Shown here piece by piece: positions 1 through 8,395 of a stretch of DNA of 64,000 nucleotides. The position numbers and the translations under genes are program-made. The stretch covers positions 62,001 to 126,000 of the forward strand of contig VSOZ01000008.1 of NCBI GenBank assembly GCA_009775095.1, read 5' to 3'. Source of the DNA: Muribaculum sp. (lineage in GTDB: Bacteria > Bacteroidota > Bacteroidia > Bacteroidales > Muribaculaceae). The notes beneath the pieces were generated by a model. The model saw only the letters and a program-made list of their open reading frames with translations. It ran no database searches and was not told the origin of the DNA. The first letter of the stretch is position 1, and every line of letters starts with the position of its first letter.

Positions 1-1
1 T

Positions 2-1330
2 GAAGGTCCGTTCACCCAGTGGGGCGACACCGACAACTGGAACACCGTGACCAACAACTACCCCAACCTCGACCAGCAGATACACTGGGAGATGGGCACG
101 GATAGCGGATGGATCGGCTACACCTACGGCAAGGACTACGGCTACATGGAATTTACCGAGGACGGTAAGGTCAACATACACCGCATAGCCGAGGACGGCA
201 CCGTCACCGACGAGACCGGCACCTACACCATCAATGAGAACGACAAGACCATCGACATAGACGTAGACGTAATTTGTGCCAACACATGGATAGGCACTAA
301 GAGCGGCAAGCTCAAAATACTCGCCCTCGACAACGACGGACTGCGCATAGCGCTCCCCAACGGCGACGGTTACGCATACTCGCTCAACTACTACAGCGAG
401 CGCAAGCGTGAGTTTGACGACGCCACTCCGGTGAACTTCCAGTGGGTTGACGGCAACTGGGCCGGCAACTGGGGCGAAATCATCGACCGCATCGACGCCG
501 ACGCCCTTGACGGCAATCACACCCTAACCTACTCGGGAAGCGCTGTGAGCGCCATGGTGGTCAACATCGATTTCCAGAACATCGTTGCCAAGTACCCGAA
601 TGTGGTTATATTCATAAACGAAATCCGCACCGACGGCACCGCCATCAAGTTTGACGCCAACAACTTCTACTATGGCGACATTGAAAATAACGGCAACTAC
701 CGCATAGAATTATTCAACATATGGGGCAAGGGCGCAGCCGACGGCAAGATAGTGAAGAGTCCGTTCAGCGCCGCCGTCAATGTAGAGAGCGACCCCGCTG
801 TCAGCTTCACCTCCAAGATTGAGGTTGACTACACGATCATCACCAATCCTGCGGCATATACACCCAGTCTTATAACCATCACTCCCGATTGGGCAGGTGA
901 CTGGACCGGACCTAACGACGGCTCGTTCACACCGGTTGTCGATGATAATTGCAAGATAGTTCCGAGCAAGAAAGAATTTGACATCACGCTAAACGCCGGC
1001 GGCACCGATTACTCCGCAGGCTCAATCATGACGTTTATCAACACGGCAAACCTCATGGATGCATTCCCCGCAACCCGCATGACCCTTACCGATATAGCCA
1101 TCGACGGCACTGCGCTTACCGGATGGGATGCCGCCAAGGTACCCAACTCCAGCGACGGCAACCAGCATCGCCTCGAACTCTGGAATACTTATGGAGTGAC
1201 TAATTCCGCAGGATGCGCGTTCGGCACTCCGAGCGATACCGATCCGGCTGTCGTTTCAGAACTCGGCTTCACGACTTCAATGCGCGTCAGGTTTACTGTC
1301 GACAGTTTCTTCCCGACCGTAGAGTGGTAA
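2..1330 (+). CDS. Tandem-domain secreted/surface protein, 5' partial
   Basis: The reading frame is open from base 2, so the N-terminus lies outside the window; the first in-frame GTG at 47 is not a convincing start. The visible 442 residues fall into an N-terminal region rich in Tyr, Gly and Asp, followed by two copies of one ~135-residue domain. The copies begin near the matching motifs GNWAGNWGE and PDWAGDWTG and end in matching segments (YRIELFNIWG and HRLELWNTYG, then an SFTSKIEVDYT / GFTTSMRVRFT strand). The gene lies 88 bp upstream of a GH5 glucanase, so a glycan-binding surface protein of SusE/SGBP type is a reasonable inference. I do not recognise the family. Acidic, beta-rich composition suits an exported protein. 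Function uncertain. Confidence 0.8.
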   Translation, partial: EGPFTQWGDTDNWNTVTNNYPNLDQQIHWEMGTDSGWIGYTYGKDYGYMEFTEDGKVNIHRIAEDGTVTDETGTYTINENDKTIDIDVDVICANTWIGTKSGKLKILALDNDGLRIALPNGDGYAYSLNYYSERKREFDDATPVNFQWVDGNWAGNWGEIIDRIDADALDGNHTLTYSGSAVSAMVVNIDFQNIVAKYPNVVIFINEIRTDGTAIKFDANNFYYGDIENNGNYRIELFNIWGKGAADGKIVKSPFSAAVNVESDPAVSFTSKIEVDYTIITNPAAYTPSLITITPDWAGDWTGPNDGSFTPVVDDNCKIVPSKKEFDITLNAGGTDYSAGSIMTFINTANLMDAFPATRMTLTDIAIDGTALTGWDAAKVPNSSDGNQHRLELWNTYGVTNSAGCAFGTPSDTDPAVVSELGFTTSMRVRFTVDSFFPTVEW

Positions 1331-1418
1331 AATAGCCCATAATCCACAAGGGCGCCGATTTGACACGCGGCGCCCTTCATAAACACTGCAAATATTTAAT
1401 ACTTACCAAATACAATTT

Positions 1419-2939
1419 ATGAAAATATTCAGAAAATTATATCTTCTTATGTCACTCGCCGTGGTTCTGCCTTTCGCATCATGCAGCGACGATGACAACG
1501 ACAGCCGCTTCGAGACTATCGACATACCATCGGAGCTCCTTGCCGAAGGCATCGCGGTTGAGCCTGCCGGAGGCATCACATCGTTTGTAGCCAAGTCATC
1601 GGTTCCCGTACAGACCCGCGTAGAAAGCGCCGACGTTGACGAAGAAGGCAAACCCGCCGACGCATCGTGGCTCACCACTTCGGTAGCAGGCGATATAGCC
1701 AACGGATACACCGTGACCGTGACCACCCAACCCAACGAAGGCAAAACCGCCCGCTCGGCAAAAGTGCATGTATTCGCCCAGAACGTGGCACGCACCGTGC
1801 TCGTCAAGCAGACATCGGCATACGTAGTGCCCGAGCCCGGCCCCGACGCCACTATCAAAGACATTTCGGCCATTGACCTTGTCAAACTCATGACCACAGG
1901 CATCAACATAGGCAATACAATGGAGGTACCTTCAGGCGAGACCGGATGGGGCAACCCCAAGGTCAACCAAGACTACATCAAGGGCCTGAAGGCTCTCGGC
2001 TTTAACGCCGTGCGCGTACCCTGCGCTTGGGACAGCCATGTGACCGACAAGAATAAAAACACCATCGACCCCGACTGGCTCGCCCGCGTGGACGAAGTCG
2101 TAGGCTGGATCGTGGCCGAGGACATGTATGCCATCGTCAACATACACTGGGACGGCGGCTGGCTTGAGAACAACGTACAGAACGCCTACAGCGAGGAGAT
2201 TAACAAGAAGCAGCACGACTACTGGACCCAGATAGCCGGCCAGCTCAAGCACTACGACGAGCATCTGCTCTTCGCCGGCATGAACGAGCCCGGCTATAAC
2301 ACCGATGCCCAAGCCGAGCAGTCGGTACAGAACATCATCAAGTATCAGCAGACCTTCATCAACGCAGTGCGCGCCACCGGAGGCAACAACTCGCTGCGCC
2401 ACCTCGTAGTGCAGGCTCCGTCGACCAACATAGACCTCTCGGTCAAGGACAACTACATCAAGCACATGCCTGTCGACCCCGTCTCGGGAAAACTATTTGT
2501 AGAAGTACACTTCTACGACCCGTCAGACTTCACCATACTGGAAAAGGACAACGACTGGTTTCAAGGTTCACGCGTGAAATGGTTCTGGGGTGCCGCAAAC
2601 CTTGTGGCGGGCTCAGACCGCAACTCAACCGGACATGATGAAAACTCCGTGGCCACGCAGTTTGCCAAAATGAAGTCGGCTTACGCAGACAAAGGCATCC
2701 CCGTCATACTCGGCGAGTACAGCTCTGCCATCCGCGCCAACGCCACTCCGCTCGACAAGCACGAGGCATCACGCGCGCTGTGGAACGAAGTCGTGACCCG
2801 CGAAGCCCGTAAAAACGGCTGCATACCTTTCTACTGGGAGACAGGCGGCGACATCAGCCGCACCGACGGCAAAGCCAAGTGTCAGTACGCCATCGACGGC
2901 ATAATGCGCGGCGTACAGGCTTCGGCCTACCCTTTCTGA
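1419..2939 (+). CDS. BACON domain plus GH5 endoglucanase lipoprotein
   Basis: A 506-residue lipoprotein: the signal peptide ends in lipobox FASC (Cys22), and the following acidic SDDDND stretch is typical of Bacteroidota surface-export signals. Residues ~45-132 form a BACON-type beta-sandwich (probable carbohydrate or mucin contact). Residues ~145-505 are a GH5 catalytic barrel: start motif TGINIGNTME, acid/base Glu290 in FAGMNEPG, nucleophile Glu433 in VILGEYSSA, and substrate-site WDSH and NIHWDGGW loops. Likely activity is endo-beta-1,4-glucanase or a related hemicellulase; the INIGNTME start resembles the GH5_4/GH5_2 type, but the subfamily cannot be fixed by eye. It probably shares a transcript with the upstream tandem-domain protein and ends before the hairpin at 2990. 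Confidence 0.92.
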   Translation: MKIFRKLYLLMSLAVVLPFASCSDDDNDSRFETIDIPSELLAEGIAVEPAGGITSFVAKSSVPVQTRVESADVDEEGKPADASWLTTSVAGDIANGYTVTVTTQPNEGKTARSAKVHVFAQNVARTVLVKQTSAYVVPEPGPDATIKDISAIDLVKLMTTGINIGNTMEVPSGETGWGNPKVNQDYIKGLKALGFNAVRVPCAWDSHVTDKNKNTIDPDWLARVDEVVGWIVAEDMYAIVNIHWDGGWLENNVQNAYSEEINKKQHDYWTQIAGQLKHYDEHLLFAGMNEPGYNTDAQAEQSVQNIIKYQQTFINAVRATGGNNSLRHLVVQAPSTNIDLSVKDNYIKHMPVDPVSGKLFVEVHFYDPSDFTILEKDNDWFQGSRVKWFWGAANLVAGSDRNSTGHDENSVATQFAKMKSAYADKGIPVILGEYSSAIRANATPLDKHEASRALWNEVVTREARKNGCIPFYWETGGDISRTDGKAKCQYAIDGIMRGVQASAYPF

Positions 2940-2989
2940 AAATAAGTTTGCACACTTTTCCGCACCAAAGAACATAAGACACATCACAC

Positions 2990-3020
2990 AAAGGGCGAGG
3001 ACCTCGGTTCCCGCCCTTTT
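2990..3020 (+). terminator. Intrinsic terminator after GH5 gene
   Basis: AAAGGGCG pairs with CGCCCTTT across a 14-nt loop and is followed by a short T run, 50 bp after the GH5 stop. It is a plausible Rho-independent terminator for the glucanase transcript. Confidence 0.7.
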
Positions 3021-3068
3021 CGGGATCATATACAAAAGCCGGTTGGACTGTTAATATTTTGTCGGAAA

Positions 3069-3151
3069 GTAGGGGCGCCAGTACCACGGCGCCCGCGTAG
3101 CCGGATGGCCATATAGGTTGCAGCCGGCCGCCGTACTACTGGCGGCCCTAC
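3069..3151 (+). repeat. BIME-like quasi-palindromic repeat, copy A1 (83 bp)
   Basis: Starts GTAGGGGCGCC and ends GGCGGCCCTAC. The left half forms a hairpin with arms GGGCGCC/GGCGCCC and the right half a hairpin with arms GGCCGCC/GGCGGCC. The centre carries ATGGCCAT. The two halves are inverted relatives of each other. Same length and plan as copies at 30360 and 42718. The stretch 2940-3315 has no gene; it holds this repeat, a half copy at 3229 and two terminators. Confidence 0.85.
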
Positions 3152-3228
3152 AAACATAGTTGCTTTTTAACAACCGTTCTTTTATATTGCCCCTCTTTCC
3201 GCATCCCCCCGCCGGGACTACAACTCCT

Positions 3229-3274
3229 ATATGGCCGACCGGGTACGAGGGCGCCGTACTGCCGGCGCACCTAC
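3229..3274 (+). repeat. Half copy of the BIME-like repeat (A2)
   Basis: Contains only the centre-to-right half: ATATGGCC, then arms GGGCGCC and GCCGGCGC, and the terminal CTAC. It lies 78 bp after full copy A1, suggesting partial duplication or a decayed second copy. Confidence 0.65.
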
Positions 3275-3312
3275 AAAAAATCAGGCTGTCAATCGCAAGG
3301 TTGACAGCCTGA
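3275..3312 (-). terminator. Terminator of tRNA-Leu
   Basis: A perfect 11-bp inverted repeat (CAGGCTGTCAA / TTGACAGCCTG) with an 8-nt loop, followed on the minus strand by a T run (3280 to 3275). It starts 4 nt after the tRNA 3' end, so it is a strong intrinsic terminator. Confidence 0.88.
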
Positions 3313-3315
3313 TTG

Positions 3316-3397
3316 TACCCGGACCCGGGATCGAACCGGGATGGATTGCTCCACCGGTGTTTGAGACCGGCGCGTCTACCGATTCCGCCATCCGGGC
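3316..3397 (-). tRNA. tRNA-Leu (anticodon CAA)
   Basis: The minus strand folds as an 82-nt class II tRNA: acceptor arms GCCCGGA and TCCGGGT (a G-U first pair), anticodon stem CCGGT/ACCGG around loop CTCAAAC with anticodon CAA, an extra arm, T-arm CCCGG-TTCGATC-CCGGG and discriminator A. The extra arm and A73 fit leucine. CCA is not encoded. Confidence 0.95.
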
Positions 3398-3410
3398 GTT
3401 ATTCGGTGGT

Positions 3411-3419
3411 GCAAAGGTA
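3411..3419 (-). promoter_or_regulatory. -7 box of tRNA-Leu promoter
   Basis: Minus-strand TACCTTTGC matches the Bacteroidota consensus TAnnTTTG(C). It ends 13 bp upstream of the tRNA 5' end. Fitting the rule that the last G of TTTG is at -7, transcription would start near 3405. Confidence 0.75.
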
Positions 3420-3471
3420 GATAGTTTTTTTCTGTTTTGCAAGTGTTTTAAAAATATTTGCTTATTTATTT

Positions 3472-3501
3472 GCAATAGTTAATTCGTTTGAATATATTTG
3501 C
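3472..3501 (+). promoter_or_regulatory. Promoter of T9SS-cargo-like gene
   Basis: -7 box TATATTTGC at 3493-3501 with a TTTG (-33-like) at 3469-3472, 20 bp upstream. Predicted start of transcription is near 3507, giving a leader of about 56 nt. Confidence 0.65.
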
Positions 3502-3562
3502 ATATTACTGTTCAAAGCGCAGAAGTAGATCCTTAGTTTAACCAACCCATAACCAATCCTTT

Positions 3563-5362
3563 ATGAAAAAACTTTCATTTCTTGTACTATCCATAGTCAT
3601 GTCATTGCCGTCAAACGCAGCGATAACTCAAGCCAACATGAGCCCGAGCACAAACGGCAGCTACGTTTTCTCTTGCTACGGTGAAACCGGACCGATATCA
3701 CTCCAACTGTCGCTCTACCCCGACTTCAGCCGCGCCACAACTGCCACGATGAAACAGACGACAGAGAATCGATTGCGCCATACAATGACCCTGATGCCCG
3801 CAAACCTCACCTCGGGCAGATACTACTGGCGGGTAATAAACTTCGCCACAGGATCGTATGCTCCGGCGAAGGACAAATGGACATATTTCGACTTCACCGG
3901 CACAGCCAAGGAGAATATACCCGACCTGACTCTCAAAGACGAGACCGTACACGACACATTCAAGCCCGACACAGACACCGACATAGACATCACATCGCTC
4001 TGGCTGCGATCATTCAATCTCAAAAACAACATATTCAAGTCAATCGACCACCCCAACAGCAACAAAGCCGAAACATGCGAGACATACAACCATGGAGCCG
4101 TGGTGCGCGACGGCACAATCTACATAAGCCGCGGCAGCCTGTCAACATCGGGATGGGTGCTCGACAAAACACGCGTGTGGCTCGAACGTTACGACCTCAA
4201 GACCGGGAAAGAACACAAACTGCTGCTAGTCCGCACTCCCGGCGGAGGCGACTATCCGTCAAAAGAGGTTATGCCATGGATACGCGAGGACGCCGACGGT
4301 ACAGTATACTTCACTACATCGCGCCTCAATAACGGAGCGCCGCGACGGGTGACGCTCTATACCGTGGAACTTGACGGCATAACGACCGCCACCGATGAAG
4401 TGACCGCACGCGAAATAAAAACACTGACATTGCCCGAAGGCTTCGACCAAGGGGGCTTCTTCACCGTCGACGGCAGCATAGCCTCCGGAGAATACACGTT
4501 ATGGAGTATACCCGAGAACTCCTATGTAGACACCGAAGCAACGGACTTCACCGTACACCGCTGGAACATAAAAGGGAGTTCGGTAAAGCATTCCAAAGCC
4601 TCTATGCCCGATATAAAATGGCTTACTCCCGACCTAAATCACTTCAACGGCTTCGGCATGCCGCGCGTATACCCCGTCAATGACGAATATTTCTACATGC
4701 ACACCGGACGTACGGCGCCTTCCGAAGCCACAATGTCGGTCATGCTGTGCAGATTTATCGACGGTGCCGAGTGTGAAGTGGTCAGCTCGTTTGATGACAG
4801 CGGGGCTACGGTGCCAGCTACCGCTCACGGCAGCGCCGGACTGTCCATGTTTGAGATAGCCGGCAACAAGCTGATTGCCTACGGTGTAGCCAAAGAGAAG
4901 GACAATACTGTCATGCAGATTGTGGCAACACCAACCTATATCTCCAATTTCAAAGAGCACAAGACGGTATGGCGTCTGTGTGACGACAAAGGCATGTCGA
5001 CCAACGCATTTCAAGGATGCGACGTAAAATACCTTCCCGGAACCACTGACGGCGAGGGAGGGATGTTGCTGCTCTACGCCCCTAACGCCGCCCTCGGCCT
5101 ATATAAAGTAGATGTCGACTCGCGCTCAACAGGTATAACGACTACGGAAGCCGACACGCCGGCGGGAGTACGCTACTCCGCGGGAAGCATAATCGCCGAC
5201 CGGGAGATTGACGGCTTCACAATGTATGACCTCGGGGGACATATCGTGGCATCACATACCGGCCGCGGCACTCACTTCGACATAAGCGACACGGCTCCGG
5301 GATGCTACATAATAAAAATAACCGGGTGCCGGACCGCTGTCAAAATTTTAGTTACACGATAG
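3563..5362 (+). CDS. Secreted protein with T9SS-type C-terminal sorting domain
   Basis: 599 residues with a clear Sec signal peptide (cut likely after SNAA). The middle (~170-520) has repeated strand-rich blades with DGT/DGE turns, resembling a beta-propeller; family not recognised. The last ~75 residues look like a T9SS type A sorting domain: GFTMYDLGGHIV, then FDISDTAPGCYIIKI and a final KILVTR, matching the usual pattern of a MYDxxGrxv strand, a DlsxlxxGxYiikv strand and a basic C-terminal strand. It would be moved by T9SS and trimmed by PorU, encoded at 14356. Transcribed alone from the promoter at 3493. Substrate or role unknown. Confidence 0.85.
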   Translation: MKKLSFLVLSIVMSLPSNAAITQANMSPSTNGSYVFSCYGETGPISLQLSLYPDFSRATTATMKQTTENRLRHTMTLMPANLTSGRYYWRVINFATGSYAPAKDKWTYFDFTGTAKENIPDLTLKDETVHDTFKPDTDTDIDITSLWLRSFNLKNNIFKSIDHPNSNKAETCETYNHGAVVRDGTIYISRGSLSTSGWVLDKTRVWLERYDLKTGKEHKLLLVRTPGGGDYPSKEVMPWIREDADGTVYFTTSRLNNGAPRRVTLYTVELDGITTATDEVTAREIKTLTLPEGFDQGGFFTVDGSIASGEYTLWSIPENSYVDTEATDFTVHRWNIKGSSVKHSKASMPDIKWLTPDLNHFNGFGMPRVYPVNDEYFYMHTGRTAPSEATMSVMLCRFIDGAECEVVSSFDDSGATVPATAHGSAGLSMFEIAGNKLIAYGVAKEKDNTVMQIVATPTYISNFKEHKTVWRLCDDKGMSTNAFQGCDVKYLPGTTDGEGGMLLLYAPNAALGLYKVDVDSRSTGITTTEADTPAGVRYSAGSIIADREIDGFTMYDLGGHIVASHTGRGTHFDISDTAPGCYIIKITGCRTAVKILVTR

Positions 5363-5403
5363 ACGCACATACATTATGATGTCTTTTACTGCATTTATGT
5401 TGC

Positions 5404-5515
5404 GTTTTGTTAAAACATCGACATAAAGAGCCTTTTTATGTTTCGATTCTTAGCGAAAGTCGTGTTATGGCACACTTTAGGCATTTGTGTGCCATAGGTT
5501 AAGGTTTTGTTAAAA
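5404..5515. other. Intergenic region with two hairpins between direct repeats
   Basis: GTTTTGTTAAAA occurs at 5404-5415 and again at 5504-5515, exactly 100 bp apart. Between them lie ACATAAA/TTTATGT (about 5423-5443) and a perfect 10-bp inverted repeat TATGGCACAC/GTGTGCCATA (5466-5496, 11-nt loop). The first hairpin may terminate the upstream gene. The second, lying upstream of the oxidoreductase promoter, could be an operator or leader structure. Confidence 0.5.
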
Positions 5516-5540
5516 GGTGTTACGCATGGGAATTAATTCT

Positions 5541-5549
5541 TATATTTGC
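5541..5549 (+). promoter_or_regulatory. -7 box of 2-oxoacid oxidoreductase operon
   Basis: TATATTTGC is a full match to TAnnTTTGC. Predicted transcription start is near 5555, 35 nt ahead of the ferredoxin-subunit ATG. Confidence 0.75.
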
Positions 5550-5589
5550 TTGTTGAACGTTTTTAAATATACGATAATACAATCAGATT

Positions 5590-5820
5590 ATGGCAAAAGT
5601 AAAAGGTGCCGTAGTGGTAAATGAAGAGCGGTGCAAGGGTTGCGACCTGTGTGTGGTAGCGTGTCCTACCGACACTCTCGCGCTTCAGTCAAAGGAGGTC
5701 AACGACCGAGGATATCACTTTGCCTACATGGCCCGGCCCGACTCGTGTATAGGGTGCAGCAACTGCGCTGTTGTGTGCCCCGACGGTTGCATAGAAGTAT
5801 ATCGCGTGATCGTCAAGTAA
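5590..5820 (+). CDS. 2-oxoacid:ferredoxin oxidoreductase delta subunit (2x[4Fe-4S])
   Basis: A 76-residue ferredoxin-like subunit with two CxxCxxCxxxCP clusters: CKGCDLCVVACP and CIGCSNCAVVCP. In four-subunit 2-oxoacid oxidoreductases this subunit passes electrons from the thiamine-diphosphate site to external ferredoxin. It is the first gene of a tight four-gene operon (delta-alpha-beta-gamma), which is the usual Bacteroidales order. Cytoplasmic. Confidence 0.93.
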   Translation: MAKVKGAVVVNEERCKGCDLCVVACPTDTLALQSKEVNDRGYHFAYMARPDSCIGCSNCAVVCPDGCIEVYRVIVK

Positions 5821-5841
5821 CAACTTATTAAATTGCCTGTT

Positions 5842-6933
5842 ATGAAAGAAGAGATAAAACTGATGAAGGGTAACGAAGCCATAGCCCACGCCGCCATACG
5901 ATACGGCGCCGACGGATACTTCGGCTACCCCATAACTCCCCAAAGCGAAATACTCGAGACCCTTGAGGAACTTATGCCGTGGGACACCACCGGCATGGTT
6001 GTGCTGCAGGCCGAGAGCGAAATAGCCGCCATCAACATGGTGTACGGAGGTGCCGCATGCGGACGTGCCGTATTCACTTCATCGTCATCACCCGGAGTAA
6101 GCCTCAAGCAGGAGGGCATAAGCTACATAGCTGCGGGCGAACTGCCGGCGCTGATAATCAACGTGATGCGCGGGGGACCCGGACTTGGCACAATACAACC
6201 CTCACAGGCCGACTACTTCCAAGCCGTAAAGGGCGGAGGCCACGGCGACTACAAGCTCATAACCCTCGCTCCCTCATCGGTTCAGGAGATGGCCGACTTC
6301 GTCGGTCTCGGATTCGACCTCGCATTCAAATACCGCACTCCCGCCATCATACTCGCCGACGGCATCGTGGGCCAGATGATGGAAAAAGTGGTGCTCCCCG
6401 AGCAGAAACCGCGACGTACTCCCGAGCAGATTGCCGAGCAGTGCCCATGGGCGGTCACCGGCAAGCCAAACCACCGAGAGCGCAACATAATGACCACCCT
6501 CGAGCTCGAACCGTCGGCCATGGAGGTCATAAACAACCGTCTTCAGGCCAAATACCGCATAATAGAAGAGAACGAAGTGCGTTTCCAAGCCTATAACACC
6601 GACGACGCCGACTACCTCATCGTGGCGTTCGGCTCCATAGCACGCATATGCCAGAAAGTTGTCGAGGAGGCCCGTGCCGAAGGCATAAAGCTCGGGCTGC
6701 TCCGCCCCATAACCCTATGGCCCTTCCCGACCGACGAAGTAAAACGACTTGCCGCAAAGGTAAAAGGCATACTCGTGGTCGAAATCAATGCCGGCCAGAT
6801 GATAGAAGATGTACGCCTTGCCTGCCACGACAGTGTGCCGGCGTATCACTTCGGACGCCTCGGCGGCATAGTGCCCAACCCTCAGGAAGTACTTGACGCA
6901 TTCTTCGACCGCTTCCCCGAGGCCAATTCTTAA
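5842..6933 (+). CDS. vorB: 2-oxoacid:ferredoxin oxidoreductase alpha subunit (VorB-like)
   Basis: 363 residues. The ATG at 5842 (MKEEIKLMKGNEAIAHAA) is preferred over an upstream in-frame TTG at 5833. Motifs: GYPITPQSEI near the N-terminus, the SSSPGVSLKQEGISY loop, GGPGLGTIQPSQADY, and a C-terminal transketolase-like swivel domain (VAFGSIARI, GLLRPITLWPFP). With its neighbours it oxidatively decarboxylates a 2-oxoacid to the acyl-CoA, reducing ferredoxin, and it can also run in reverse to fix CO2. The sequence is closest to what is usually annotated as the branched-chain (3-methyl-2-oxobutanoate) enzyme, but 2-oxoglutarate cannot be excluded by eye. Confidence 0.92.
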   Translation: MKEEIKLMKGNEAIAHAAIRYGADGYFGYPITPQSEILETLEELMPWDTTGMVVLQAESEIAAINMVYGGAACGRAVFTSSSSPGVSLKQEGISYIAAGELPALIINVMRGGPGLGTIQPSQADYFQAVKGGGHGDYKLITLAPSSVQEMADFVGLGFDLAFKYRTPAIILADGIVGQMMEKVVLPEQKPRRTPEQIAEQCPWAVTGKPNHRERNIMTTLELEPSAMEVINNRLQAKYRIIEENEVRFQAYNTDDADYLIVAFGSIARICQKVVEEARAEGIKLGLLRPITLWPFPTDEVKRLAAKVKGILVVEINAGQMIEDVRLACHDSVPAYHFGRLGGIVPNPQEVLDAFFDRFPEANS

Positions 6934-6958
6934 TCTAACCCGCTAACAGAAGAAGATT

Positions 6959-7729
6959 ATGGATAACAACGATATAATCCGCCCCGAAAATAAAGTGTAT
7001 TCCCGTCCGGCACTGCTTACCGACAATACCATGCACTATTGTCCCGGATGCAGCCACGGAGTTGTACACAAACTCATAGCCGAGGTCGTTGAAGAGCTCG
7101 GACTGCAAGACCGCACCATAGGCATAGCTCCCGTAGGATGCGCCGTGTTTGCTTACAACTATGTCGACATCGACTGGATAGAGGCCGCTCACGGACGCGC
7201 ACCCGCCATAGCCACCGCGGTCAAGCGTCTGCAACCCGACCGCATGGTGTTTACCTATCAGGGCGACGGTGACCTTGCCGCAATAGGCACCTGCGAGTCG
7301 ATACACGCCGCCAACCGCGGTGAAAACATAGTCATCGTATTTATCAACAACGGCATCTACGGCATGACCGGCGGACAGATGGCCCCCACGACCCTTGAAG
7401 GCATGGTGACCTCGACAACACCCTACGGCCGACGCGTGGACCTTAACGGCTACCCGCTGAAGATAGGCCCCATATTCGCCATGCTCGACGGCACCTGCTA
7501 CGTGACCCGCCAGTCGGTACACACCCCGGCCAATGTACGCAAGACCAAAGCGGCCCTCAAAAAGGCTTTCCAAAATTCGATGGAAGGGCGCGGCACATCG
7601 GTAGTGGAGGTAGTGAGCACCTGCAGCTCGGGCTGGAAGATGACTCCCGCCGAGTCCAACAAGTGGATGGAAGAAAACATGTTTGCCCACTATCCGCTGG
7701 GCGATCTTAAAAACACAACAGAGCAATGA
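6959..7729 (+). CDS. 2-oxoacid:ferredoxin oxidoreductase beta subunit (TPP-binding)
   Basis: 256 residues. CPGCSHG near residue 24 is the usual N-terminal cysteine motif. The thiamine diphosphate/Mg site is visible as GDGDLAAIG followed about 25 residues later by FINNGIYGMTGGQ (the GDGx(n)NN signature). It supplies the catalytic cofactor site and pairs with the alpha subunit. The gene starts 25 bp after vorB and its last 4 bp overlap the gamma-subunit gene (ATGA), implying translational coupling. Confidence 0.94.
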   Translation: MDNNDIIRPENKVYSRPALLTDNTMHYCPGCSHGVVHKLIAEVVEELGLQDRTIGIAPVGCAVFAYNYVDIDWIEAAHGRAPAIATAVKRLQPDRMVFTYQGDGDLAAIGTCESIHAANRGENIVIVFINNGIYGMTGGQMAPTTLEGMVTSTTPYGRRVDLNGYPLKIGPIFAMLDGTCYVTRQSVHTPANVRKTKAALKKAFQNSMEGRGTSVVEVVSTCSSGWKMTPAESNKWMEENMFAHYPLGDLKNTTEQ

Positions 7730-8274
7730 AAGAGGAAATTATAATAGCGGGATTTGGCGGACAAGGCGTGTTGTCAATGGGCAAAATACTCGCCTATGCT
7801 GCCCTTATGAATGATCTTGAAGTCACTTGGATGCCGGCTTACGGACCCGAACAGCGCGGCGGCACCGCCAATGTCACCGTCATAATAAGCGACAGCCCGG
7901 TAAGTTCACCCGTGCTTGACAGCTATGACGTGGCGGTAGTGCTCAATCAGCAGAGCCTCGACAAGTTTGAACACAAGGTAAAACCCGGCGGTATGCTGAT
8001 CTACGACTCCTACGGCGTGCATCACCGTCCTACCCGCGGCGACATAACCGTGCATGAGATAAAAGCGATGGATGCCTCACTCGAGATGGGCAATTCGAAG
8101 ATCTACAATATGATTGTACTCGGCGCACTGCTTGGTCTGCGCGATCTCGTACCGATGGATGCCGTGCTCCGCGGACTCAAAAAGACCCTTCCCGAACGCC
8201 ACCACCACCTCATGCCGCTCAACGAAGAGGCCATACGCCGCGGACAGGCCCTCGCCGCCGAAGCTGCCAAATAA
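7726..8274 (+). CDS. 2-oxoacid:ferredoxin oxidoreductase gamma subunit
   Basis: 182 residues. The N-terminal GFGGQGVLSMGKILA is the hallmark of the gamma (catalytic-swap) domain, followed by TWMPAYGPEQRGG, which is conserved in this family. It completes the delta-alpha-beta-gamma operon and overlaps the beta gene by 4 bp. Intact length for the family. Its function is bound to the complex; no independent role is expected. Confidence 0.94.
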   Translation: MKEEIIIAGFGGQGVLSMGKILAYAALMNDLEVTWMPAYGPEQRGGTANVTVIISDSPVSSPVLDSYDVAVVLNQQSLDKFEHKVKPGGMLIYDSYGVHHRPTRGDITVHEIKAMDASLEMGNSKIYNMIVLGALLGLRDLVPMDAVLRGLKKTLPERHHHLMPLNEEAIRRGQALAAEAAK

Positions 8275-8284
8275 CGTACTTTAC

Positions 8285-8333
8285 GAGCGCCTGTAAAAAA
8301 CAGTTGTCAAATGATACGTGTTTATAGGCGCTC
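8285..8333 (+). terminator. Hairpin after oxidoreductase operon
   Basis: GAGCGCCTGTAAA pairs with TTTATAGGCGCTC (13 bp with one G-U) across a 23-nt loop, 10 bp after the gamma-subunit stop. No long T run follows, so it may be a terminator or an mRNA-stabilising 3' hairpin. Confidence 0.6.
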
Positions 8334-8395
8334 TTAAACCTTAAAACGAGCTTTCGTACCTGTCCCTAAATATAAATCAATTCTGATGACAGGGC

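Noticed and set aside
3231..3482. 83-codon plus-strand frame over the tRNA-Leu
   Set aside because: Runs through half repeat A2, a terminator and the tRNA; not a gene.
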